DNA of 14,695 nucleotides from Actinomycetes bacterium. GTDB taxonomy: Bacteria; Actinomycetota; Thermoleophilia; RBG-16-64-13. The DNA lies in assembly GCA_021815245.1 (NCBI GenBank), contig JAKAHF010000004.1, positions 1-14,695 of the forward strand, given 5' to 3'. A program made the position numbers and the translations under genes. A model generated the notes under the pieces. The model worked only from the letters and a program-made list of their open reading frames with translations, was not told the origin of the DNA and did not search any database. Positions 6,445 through 13,345 of the stretch are shown here, piece by piece (position 1 is the first letter of the stretch; every line of letters starts with the position of its first letter).

Positions 6445-8825
6445 TGAGCCCGCGCCGGCGCAAAGTCTTTCGCGATCTGCGGAGCTACCGCAGCCGGACT
6501 GTGCTCGTCGTCATCTCCATCGCGGTCGGGGTGTTCGCCGTCGGCATGATCGTCGAGAGCCGCATGGTGCTCGACCGTCAGATGCGCGCCGAGTACTTGG
6601 CGAGTCTGCCGGCCGAAGCCGAGATCCGCATGACCTCGTTCTCCGATGATTTCGTGTCGGCTGCGACACACGCGGGCGGGGTAGCCGCCGCGCAGGGCCG
6701 GCGGGTCGCGACCGTGCAGGTCTACGTCGGCGAGGATCAATGGGTAGACCTCGAGTTGAGGGTGATACCCGAGCGTGACGAGCAGCAGATCGACGTGGTC
6801 GCCGGAGAGACCGGAGTCTGGCCGCCCCCGGCCGGCACAGTCGCGATAGAGCGGTCGACGCTGGAGATGCTGAACGGCGCCGGGGTGGGCGACACGCTCA
6901 CGGTGCGTCTCGGCGATCAGCGCACCCGGCAGCTTCAGATAGCCGGAACGGCCTACGCTTCGGGTGATCTGGCGGGCTACGCACGGGGCAACCCCTATGG
7001 CTTCGTGACCATGGATACGTTGGCGGGCCTCGGTCTCGCGCGGGGCTACGACACGCTGCTGTTGCGCATGGAAGGCGCCGGCGACGATGAAGCCCTCGTG
7101 AGCGCCGTCGCCGAGGAGGTAGCCGATCAGGCCCGCGCCGCGGGGCATGAGGTGAGTCAAGTCAGGATCAATGTGCCCCTCGAGTATCCGGGGCAGGACA
7201 CGATCAACACGGTCTTCGTGATCCTCGTGTTGTTGGGAGCGCTCACCCTGATCGTGAGCGTGTTCCTGGTCGTGAACACCGTGAGTGCCGTACTCGGCAC
7301 TCAGACGAGGCAGATCGGCGTGATGAAGGCGATAGGAGCGCGCGACCGCGATCTCAGGCGGCTCTACCGGGGAGTCGTGCTGAACTACGGCTTGTTTGCC
7401 GCGCTGCTCTCCATACCTCTCGCGGCCCTTGGCTCCATCGCGCTGACGGCCTACACCGCGTCGATTCTCGACCTCGATAGCCACGCAACATGGCCTCCTC
7501 CGATAGTCATCGGATTGGAGGTCGCGGTCGCCGTTCTCGTGCCCGTGATCGCCGCGATGGCTCCCATCAACCGGGGAGTGCGCATCACCGTGCGCGAAGC
7601 GATAGCCTCGGCCGGCATCACCGCGGGGTTCGGCTCGGGCCGGCTCGACCGCGCGGTCGCGGCGGTGAGTTTCCTGCCGCGCTCGGCGCGCTTTGCCCTT
7701 CGCAACACGTTCAGGCACCGGCGGAGGTTGCTCATCACGTTGGCTGCGCTTGCCCTCGGCGGCGCGGTCTTCATGGCGGTGCTCAGCGTGCAGGCCTCGC
7801 TGAACGCCACTCTCGAGCGGGGCGTGTCGTTCTTCGGCTTCGATGCCCAAGCCTCGCTGGCGGGCGCTTCGCGCTCGGCACCCCTGGCGGGCACCGCGTC
7901 ACAGGTGCCGGGGGTGGTTGCCGCCGAGCCCTGGCTGGTTCAGAACGCCCAACTCACAGAAAGCAACGGCAGCGCCGGGGCCTCCTACCAGGTGGTGGGC
8001 ACCCCTTCCGGTTCCGCCATTCTCAACCCTGTTGTCATGGAGGGCCGGTGGTTGCTGCCCGGTGACGAGCGGGCGCTGGTGGCGACCGACAACCTGCTCG
8101 ACGAAGAGCCTGAGCTGCGTGTAGGGCAGACCCTCGATCTCACCATCGGCGGCAAGACGACCACGTGGACGCTCGTCGGAATCATCCAATCGCCGACGCG
8201 TAAGCGGTCGTTCTATGCCGACCTCGACGGATTGGGTAGCGCCGCCGGCATGCCCGGCAGGGCAAACACGGTCGCCGTGACGACCGCGCAGCACGACCGT
8301 GAGACCCAGGACCGGGTGGCGCTCGAGCTGCGCGACCGGCTTGAGGCGGGCGGCAGCACCGTGAATGCCACGGTGACCATCGGCTATCTGCGCGACCAGC
8401 AGACCACGCAGTTCGACGTGCTGGTCACCTTCTTGGCGGTGATGGCCGCCCTGGTCGGAGCGGTGGGCGGCATCGGCTTGAGCGGCACCATGACCCTCAA
8501 TGTCTCGGAGAGGACCCGTGAGATAGGTGTACTCCGTTCCATCGGGGCTTCGAACCGGTCGGTGCGAGCCATTTTCCTTGTCGAAGGGTGGGCCGTAGGA
8601 CTTCTCGCCTGGCTCGTCGGCGCAGTCATGGCAGTGCCCATATCGCTCTTCCTGAGCCGGCGCATCGGCATAGCCTTCGTCCACAGGCCGCTTGAGTTCG
8701 CCTTCTCGGCGAAAGGCATCGTTCTCTGGCTGGTCATCGTTCTGATCGTCGCGACTCTGGCCACACTGGCGCCCGCCAGGGCGGCCGCGCGAGTGACCGT
8801 AAGGGAGACCCTCTCCTATGAATAG
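6444..8825 (+). CDS. ABC transporter permease with two FtsX units
   Basis: A 793-residue permease made of two FtsX-type halves. A first transmembrane helix (about 18-37) is followed by a large external domain (about 40-250) and three helices (254-280, 311-337, 354-374). The second half repeats this: helix 429-449, external domain 450-655, helices 657-681, 709-738 and 758-778. The coupling motif repeats as TRQIGVMKAIGAR (288-300) and TREIGVLRSIGAS (691-703), supporting internal duplication. MacB has a single unit and works as a dimer; this fused form may work as one chain with two ATPases. Mechanotransmission permeases of this type commonly extrude lipids, peptides or drugs, or act on envelope proteins; the substrate here is unknown. 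The start at 6444 overlaps the ATPase stop by one base; the frame stays open upstream only inside the ATPase gene. Confidence 0.93.
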   Translation: MSPRRRKVFRDLRSYRSRTVLVVISIAVGVFAVGMIVESRMVLDRQMRAEYLASLPAEAEIRMTSFSDDFVSAATHAGGVAAAQGRRVATVQVYVGEDQWVDLELRVIPERDEQQIDVVAGETGVWPPPAGTVAIERSTLEMLNGAGVGDTLTVRLGDQRTRQLQIAGTAYASGDLAGYARGNPYGFVTMDTLAGLGLARGYDTLLLRMEGAGDDEALVSAVAEEVADQARAAGHEVSQVRINVPLEYPGQDTINTVFVILVLLGALTLIVSVFLVVNTVSAVLGTQTRQIGVMKAIGARDRDLRRLYRGVVLNYGLFAALLSIPLAALGSIALTAYTASILDLDSHATWPPPIVIGLEVAVAVLVPVIAAMAPINRGVRITVREAIASAGITAGFGSGRLDRAVAAVSFLPRSARFALRNTFRHRRRLLITLAALALGGAVFMAVLSVQASLNATLERGVSFFGFDAQASLAGASRSAPLAGTASQVPGVVAAEPWLVQNAQLTESNGSAGASYQVVGTPSGSAILNPVVMEGRWLLPGDERALVATDNLLDEEPELRVGQTLDLTIGGKTTTWTLVGIIQSPTRKRSFYADLDGLGSAAGMPGRANTVAVTTAQHDRETQDRVALELRDRLEAGGSTVNATVTIGYLRDQQTTQFDVLVTFLAVMAALVGAVGGIGLSGTMTLNVSERTREIGVLRSIGASNRSVRAIFLVEGWAVGLLAWLVGAVMAVPISLFLSRRIGIAFVHRPLEFAFSAKGIVLWLVIVLIVATLATLAPARAAARVTVRETLSYE

Positions 8826-8873
8826 ACAACCAGTGCCGAACCGACCTCCAGCCTGCACGCGAAAGGGACAGTC

Positions 8874-9788
8874 ATGAAACGGACTCTCGCCATCTCAGGA
8901 GTAGCCATCATCATAGTCGCCGCCATAGTCGTCGCGGTGTTCCTGGTGCGAAAGGATGACTCCGGCGCCGCGGCGACCACGGTGCCCCCCGTCGTGCAGG
9001 CCGACGCGATCGTCGCCGACGGCACCGTGCTCCCGACCATACGAGCCGAGCTGTCCTTCACGGTCGCCGGCCGGGTGTCGTCGGTGCTGGTCGAGCCAGG
9101 CGAGGTCGTGGCCGAGGGCGCACCACTGGTCGGACTCGTCGACACTTCGGCTCAGGCCGCGCTTGCCGCTACTCAGGGCGAGGTGGCCGCTGCTGAGGCG
9201 GTGGTCAAGCAGACACTCGCCGCCATCGGTGCGGCCCAGGCGGCCATCGACAAGGCCCAGGCTGCCCGCGATGGCGTTTCTGACGGCGCGGCCGATTGGC
9301 GCATCGATGCCGCGGACGCCGACGTGGCTCTGGCTCAGGCACAACTCGAGGTTGCCCGGGCCGACAATGAGGCCGCTCAGGCCCGGTTCAATGCCGCCGA
9401 GGCGAAGCTTCGGCAGACCCAGGCCGCCCTCGATGAGCTTACGCTCAAGGCGCCGTTCGCCGGCACCGTGATGAGCGTCGACGTGCGGACCGGCGATCTC
9501 GTGGGACCGGCGATGATCGCGGTGAGAGTCGCCGATCTATCAGCCTGGGAGATCGTGACCACCGATCTCGACGAAAGCTCGCTCGCCAGGCTCAGCGAGG
9601 GCGCCGTGGCCGAGATCACCTTCGACGCTCTTCGGGGGGTGATCGCGAGCGGCCGCGTGACCGAGATCGGCCTGGTCGGCCGCTCCTATCAGGGCATGAC
9701 GGTCTACCCGGTGACGGTCGTGCCAGATGGCGTCATAGAAGGACTGCGTTGGGGACTGACGGCCACCGTGAGAGTGCCGCTCGAGTAG
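8874..9788 (+). CDS. HlyD/MacA-type periplasmic (external) adaptor protein
   Basis: A 304-residue membrane-fusion-type adaptor. An N-terminal anchor helix spans about 7-25. Two half-lipoyl stretches (about 41-90 and LKAPFAGTVMSVDVRTGDLV at 191-210) flank a long alanine-rich coiled-coil hairpin (about 92-188), and a beta-barrel-like region closes the protein. This order is that of MacA/YknX-type adaptors. The hairpin is short, as expected where no TolC partner is needed. No lipobox is seen, so it is probably anchored by its N-terminal helix. A GAAAGGGA site precedes the ATG, with a 48-bp gap after the permease stop. It is the last gene of the exporter operon. Confidence 0.92.
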   Translation: MKRTLAISGVAIIIVAAIVVAVFLVRKDDSGAAATTVPPVVQADAIVADGTVLPTIRAELSFTVAGRVSSVLVEPGEVVAEGAPLVGLVDTSAQAALAATQGEVAAAEAVVKQTLAAIGAAQAAIDKAQAARDGVSDGAADWRIDAADADVALAQAQLEVARADNEAAQARFNAAEAKLRQTQAALDELTLKAPFAGTVMSVDVRTGDLVGPAMIAVRVADLSAWEIVTTDLDESSLARLSEGAVAEITFDALRGVIASGRVTEIGLVGRSYQGMTVYPVTVVPDGVIEGLRWGLTATVRVPLE

Positions 9789-9791
9789 CAG

Positions 9792-9797
9792 TATAGT
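9792..9797 (+). promoter_or_regulatory. Candidate -10 box (TATAGT) for the Kelch gene
   Basis: TATAGT, five of six to TATAAT, lies four bases after the adaptor stop and 33 bases before the GTG start of the Kelch gene. No good -35 is seen. It would give the Kelch gene its own transcript, though read-through from the exporter operon is equally possible given the 42-bp gap. Confidence 0.3.
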
Positions 9798-9830
9798 GGC
9801 CTGCATGCGATCGCTCGGGCGGGAGGTGAC

Positions 9831-10967
9831 GTGACGCGTTTTCGCTGGTGGATGGAGGTCGTCGGGTTGGCGGTCGTGGCCGCACTCGTCCTTCTCGTAC
9901 TCCTGCCGCAGTTCGAGGGCGCCGGCGCCCGCGTCAAAGGCCGCCTCGGGCAACCAAACTGCTGGGCCGAACTGCGCTATGCCGAGGGATCGGCTCCGCC
10001 GAAACGCGACAATGGCTGCATGGTCTACGACGCCGCGGTCGGCAGGGTGATCCTTTTCGGCGGCAACGGGGTCGGCGGCAACGACACCTGGGCATTCGAC
10101 GGTCAGACCCGCACCTGGACGGAGTTGAATCCGGTCGGCGACCGGCCTGTCAGCCGCTATGGCCCCGCGTATGCAGTGCTCGACGCACCCTCTTCTCCCG
10201 CGAACGGCACCATCGCGATGTTCGGAGGCTACAACCACGACGTCAAGTCGTGTCTCAACGACACGTGGCTCTACGATCCCGCGGCTGATCTGTGGAGTCT
10301 CGCCCTCGCCGGCGACGCGACGTCTGAGTCCTTGCCGACTCCCCGGCTGGGGGCGAGTCTCGAGTACGATCCCATATCGGGCAAGTTCGTCATGTTCGGC
10401 GGCTGGAACGCGAAGCTGTACCGGTTGTTCAACGACGTCTGGACGTACGATCCGGTCGCCAACAGGTGGGAGCAACTGACACCGATAGGCGAGCTGCCTC
10501 CCGTGCGCGATGGCTCGGGGTTCGTGCGCGACCCGGCGACCGGCCTCATCATCCTCTTCGCCGGTGTGGGCTTCGACTCAGCCCGCAATCTCGTGGAATT
10601 GGGAGATACCTGGAGCTTCGACCCTGTCGCCATCCGGTGGACCGAGCTGCATCCCCCGACCTCGCCCAGCCCGCGCGACGGCATGCTCATGGTCTACGAC
10701 ACGCTCACCGAGCGGATGCTTCTCTTCGGCGGCGGAGAGGAGGGTCTCAACGTCAAGAACGACACGTGGTCGTACGATCACGCGGCCAACACATGGACCG
10801 ATCTCGCTCCTGACGAGCCGGTGCCGTGTGCCCGCATGAACTACAACATGGCCTTCGACAGCGCGGACAATCTCGTGGTGCTTTTCGGGGGTGCCTACGA
10901 CCAGTGGAACGTGCTCCTCGGCGATACATGGGTCTACACTCCGCCACTTCATTCGGCTAAACCATAG
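9831..10967 (+). CDS. Membrane-anchored six-repeat Kelch protein
   Basis: A 378-residue protein with an N-terminal anchor helix at about 9-27 (arginine before it, so the rest probably faces outside) and six Kelch-like repeats at about 58-101, 109-157, 171-216, 225-273, 281-325 and 333-370. Each repeat has a beta segment ending in LFGG, MFGG or LFAG, then a D-T-W or D-V-W element and an aromatic YDP-like turn. Six repeats are enough for a closed six-bladed propeller. Such propellers are usually protein- or carbohydrate-binding scaffolds or, less often, enzymes; no active site is visible. Cys44, Cys63, Cys141 and Cys333 could form disulfides. The GTG start is preceded by GGGAGGTGAC. It follows the exporter adaptor by 42 bp; a functional link is possible but unproven. 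Confidence 0.88.
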   Translation: MTRFRWWMEVVGLAVVAALVLLVLLPQFEGAGARVKGRLGQPNCWAELRYAEGSAPPKRDNGCMVYDAAVGRVILFGGNGVGGNDTWAFDGQTRTWTELNPVGDRPVSRYGPAYAVLDAPSSPANGTIAMFGGYNHDVKSCLNDTWLYDPAADLWSLALAGDATSESLPTPRLGASLEYDPISGKFVMFGGWNAKLYRLFNDVWTYDPVANRWEQLTPIGELPPVRDGSGFVRDPATGLIILFAGVGFDSARNLVELGDTWSFDPVAIRWTELHPPTSPSPRDGMLMVYDTLTERMLLFGGGEEGLNVKNDTWSYDHAANTWTDLAPDEPVPCARMNYNMAFDSADNLVVLFGGAYDQWNVLLGDTWVYTPPLHSAKP

Positions 10968-11000
10968 CCACCAACGAGCCGATAGAAGTACTTGGTGGCT
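10966..11000. repeat. Inverted repeat starting in the Kelch stop codon
   Basis: AGCCACCAA (10966-10974, including the last two bases of the stop codon) pairs perfectly with TTGGTGGCT (10992-11000) across a 17-base loop. The 3' arm can also pair elsewhere: GGCTC (10997-11001) with GAGCC in the loop (10976-10980), and CTCCC (10999-11003) with GGGAG (11007-11011). No T-run follows, so it is not a standard intrinsic terminator, but it may end or protect the Kelch transcript or begin a structured leader for the chemoreceptor gene. Confidence 0.55.
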
Positions 11001-11014
11001 CCCCACGGGAGGCA

Positions 11015-11043
11015 CCGGCGGCCAAGCCGGCGCTGTCTGCCGG
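11015..11043 (+). promoter_or_regulatory. Two mutually exclusive hairpins in the chemoreceptor leader
   Basis: CCGGC (11015-11019) pairs with GCCGG (11026-11030) around a 6-base loop. The overlapping CCGGC (11027-11031) pairs with GCCGG (11039-11043) around a 7-base loop. The middle arm is shared, so only one hairpin can form at a time. They lie 73-101 bases before the MCP start. The geometry resembles an attenuator or riboswitch expression platform, but no known riboswitch core was recognised, and GC-rich DNA makes chance pairing common. Confidence 0.35.
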
Positions 11044-11116
11044 GAACTTGTGATCGATGGGGGAACGGCTCAGCCGCTTCGTCGTGGCACTGATCGCGCT
11101 GAGAGAGGGATAGGGA

Positions 11117-12583
11117 ATGACCATCCAACGGAAGATCCGCGGAGGCTACATCGGTCTCGCTGTGCTCGTCGTCGCCCTGGCTGCGATGGGCTTCGGACTG
11201 CTCGTCTGGCTCAACTCGTGGAAGACCGACTACTCCAACACGGTAGGGCAGGTCGAGTATGCCAACCAGCTTGTCATTGGCGAGACCGGCATGCTCAACT
11301 ACGCGCTTCTGCCGCTGTTCGACTCGTTCAGCGAGAGCAAGGACGAGTACACCGCCGAACTGCAGCGCTACTCGACGATGGCCGGCGACGCGATCACGGC
11401 CGCCATCGCCGTGGAGACCGAATCTGAAGAACTCCATCTCCTGCAGAGCCTCGAGGGCCTGCACAGGAGGTACCTCGAAGCCATAAACACCACCGTCGAA
11501 GTGGCGCGGACGTTCCCGGCGCGGGCCTACGAGAGTGTCACCAGTTCGGTGATGCCGCTGGCCAGGCAAATCATGAGCCTCACCCAGACCTACAAGGAGG
11601 CTCAGATCGAAGACCAGGCCAATCTGCTCGGTGGTCTCGACGGCATGTCGAGGGTGATGTGGATCGGCATGAGCGGCTTGGCTTTCGTGGCCATCGTCGC
11701 GGCTCTCATGATCGCGGTGCTGCTCGCGCGCAGCGTCGCCCGCCAGTTGCGGCAGGCGGTATCCGACCTGAACGCCTCGGCTTCGGAACTCATGTCGGTG
11801 TCGGCGCAAGTGGCGGCGGGAGCGGCGCAGACCGCAGCCTCGGCCACCGAGACGACGGCCACCGTTGAAGAAGTCAAGCAGACCGCCATGCTCGCCAACG
11901 AGAAGGCCACCGAGGTAGCCGAGAGCTCGCAGCACCTTGCCGCCATCGCCGACGCTGGGCGGGCCACAGTAGAAGAGACCATCGCCGGTTTCGACCGCAT
12001 CGCCGGGCAGATGGGTGTGATGGCTGAGACCATCAACCGCCTGGGGGAGCAGACCCAGGCCGTCGGCGACATCATCACGACTGTGAGCGACCTCGCCGAG
12101 CAGTCGAACCTACTGTCGGTCAACGCCTCGATCGAAGCCGCGAAGGCCGGTGACCAGGGCAAGGGCTTCAGCGTAGTCGCCCAAGAGGTGAAGAGCCTGG
12201 CCGAGCAATCGAAGCATGCCGTCGCCCAAGTGCGCACGATCCTCAGCGAGATACAGAAAGCCAGTAGTGTCGCGGTGGAGGCTGCCGAGCTGGGCCAGAC
12301 GACCGTCGAGGCCGGTCGGCGGCAGTCGCTGTCGTCGGGCGACTCGGTGGCGGTGATCACCGACACGGCGAATGAAGCCGTCCAATCGGCGGTGCAGATC
12401 TCGGCCTCGAGCCGTCAGCAACTGGCCGGCATGGAACAGATAAGTCAGGCGATCGAGAGCATCAACAAGGCCGGAATGCAGTCGGCCGCCGGCACGCGCC
12501 AGGTGGAGCAGGAGGTCAGGCAGCTTCAGGATCTGGCCGTGAGGCTCCGCCGCCTCGTCGACGCCGCGGCGACGGCCTCATAG
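11117..12583 (+). CDS. Methyl-accepting chemotaxis protein, no clear HAMP domain
   Basis: A 488-residue chemoreceptor. Transmembrane helix 1 spans about 11-32 and helix 2 about 178-203; the helical region between them (33-177) is of four-helix-bundle size and would be the external sensor. The cytoplasmic part is a long alanine/glutamate-rich coiled coil whose tip motif (EQSNLLSVNASIEAAKAG, 328-345, then DQGKGFSVVAQEV) is the conserved kinase-control region that contacts CheA and CheW. After helix 2 the chain runs straight into this coiled coil with no recognisable HAMP module (no glycine-aspartate-leucine connector pattern). The two arms are of similar length, about 135-140 residues each. There is no C-terminal CheR-binding pentapeptide. 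ATG 11117 is preceded by GAGAGAGGGATAGGGA. No che genes are in the window. Ligand unknown. Confidence 0.94.
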   Translation: MTIQRKIRGGYIGLAVLVVALAAMGFGLLVWLNSWKTDYSNTVGQVEYANQLVIGETGMLNYALLPLFDSFSESKDEYTAELQRYSTMAGDAITAAIAVETESEELHLLQSLEGLHRRYLEAINTTVEVARTFPARAYESVTSSVMPLARQIMSLTQTYKEAQIEDQANLLGGLDGMSRVMWIGMSGLAFVAIVAALMIAVLLARSVARQLRQAVSDLNASASELMSVSAQVAAGAAQTAASATETTATVEEVKQTAMLANEKATEVAESSQHLAAIADAGRATVEETIAGFDRIAGQMGVMAETINRLGEQTQAVGDIITTVSDLAEQSNLLSVNASIEAAKAGDQGKGFSVVAQEVKSLAEQSKHAVAQVRTILSEIQKASSVAVEAAELGQTTVEAGRRQSLSSGDSVAVITDTANEAVQSAVQISASSRQQLAGMEQISQAIESINKAGMQSAAGTRQVEQEVRQLQDLAVRLRRLVDAAATAS

Positions 12584-12610
12584 GGCGTATCTGAGATAGC
12601 GGCTCGCCCT
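12582..12610. terminator. Possible stem-loop at the end of the MCP gene
   Basis: AGGGCG (12582-12587, starting in the stop codon) is complementary to CGCCCT (12605-12610) across a 17-base loop that itself contains TATCT-G-AGATA (12588-12598). No T-run follows. It may be a weak or factor-assisted terminator, or only a chance repeat. Confidence 0.28.
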
Positions 12611-12664
12611 GTCGTCCCCGAGAGGCGGACTCGGTGGCTTCGTTCGCGCTACTCTGGTGCCGAG

Positions 12665-13255
12665 ATGGGTGCACGTCTCGAGAATCGCGGTGTCGCTCGC
12701 ACGCTCGCCATGGTCTGCGTGCTCTGTCTGTTTGCGGTCCTCGGTTGTGGCCACGTCGATCGGGCCGATTGGCGGGCCGACCTCCAGGCGGGTGACCTGC
12801 TTCTCGAGCGCTCGCGCGGAGAGTGGGGGATCCTCGCGGCTGCCACGTACTGGACCCACATCGGCATCTACGACGGCGCGTCCCGGGTGATCGAGGCGGT
12901 GTCGGGAGTCGGGGTGACCGCCTCGCCCTTGACGGCGTGGGATTACCCCGCAAAGTCGGAGGTGGCCGTCTACCGAGTGACGGCTGCCGGCGGCCCGCAG
13001 CGCGAAGCCGCCGTCGCCTTCGCCCGGCGGCAGGCCGACAACCACAAACCCTACCAGGAATGGCCCCTCTATTGGGACTACTCGGCTACCTCCGAAGCTG
13101 CGTGGTATTGCAGCGAACTGGTGTGGGCAGCCTACCTCAGCGCAGGTATCGACCTGGAGCCCGCCCCAGGGGCGATGGGCATCACCCCTTCGGATCTGGT
13201 CGACGGATCATCGGGAGTCTTCGTCGGCGGTCACGTGGAGACTCCGGCGCCTTGA
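12665..13255 (+). CDS. Lipoprotein with permuted papain-like (YiiX/C92-type) fold
   Basis: A 196-residue protein. Basic residues and a short hydrophobic stretch lead to a lipobox (VLGC) with Cys28 as the likely lipidated residue, so the mature protein would be tethered outside the membrane. The domain shows QAGDLLLER, then His65 (THIGIYDG), Glu77 (VIEAVSGVGV) and, near the C-terminal end, Cys149 (WYCSELVWAAY). This His-before-Cys order is the reverse of NlpC/P60 and matches the circularly permuted papain-like group that includes YiiX/YaeF (C92-like). Members are suspected to be amidases or peptidases acting on cell-wall peptides or lipids; the true substrate is uncertain. The start at 12665 is the only one leaving a plausible signal peptide, but its RBS is weak. 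It stands between the MCP and radical SAM genes with its own gaps. Confidence 0.82.
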   Translation: MGARLENRGVARTLAMVCVLCLFAVLGCGHVDRADWRADLQAGDLLLERSRGEWGILAAATYWTHIGIYDGASRVIEAVSGVGVTASPLTAWDYPAKSEVAVYRVTAAGGPQREAAVAFARRQADNHKPYQEWPLYWDYSATSEAAWYCSELVWAAYLSAGIDLEPAPGAMGITPSDLVDGSSGVFVGGHVETPAP

Positions 13256-13295
13256 CGTAGCGACCGCCCGGTGCGATGTTTCGTTCGTGACCCGT

Positions 13296-13310
13296 ACGGC
13301 GTCGGGCCGT
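13296..13310 (+). terminator. Weak hairpin after the lipoprotein gene
   Basis: ACGGC (13296-13300) pairs with GCCGT (13306-13310) around a 5-base loop, followed by TTC only. It lies 40 bp after the lipoprotein stop and 36 bp before the radical SAM start. The stem is short and the T-run minimal, so a terminator role is doubtful. Confidence 0.2.
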
Positions 13311-13345
13311 TTCGACCTGCATCGCGACCAGGGGGACAACAGTCT

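Noticed and set aside
6045..7850. Long minus-strand open frame (601 codons) opposite the ATPase and permease
   Set aside because: It crosses two well-supported genes, has low-complexity charged sequence and no recognisable motif or RBS.
10968..11116. c-di-GMP riboswitch upstream of the chemoreceptor gene
   Set aside because: The conserved GGCAAACC and CGCAAAGC elements of the class I aptamer are absent.
10949..11935. Minus-strand open frame (328 codons) opposite the MCP gene and its leader
   Set aside because: Composition is typical of an antisense shadow (His, Arg, Gly rich) and the opposite strand is a certain chemoreceptor.
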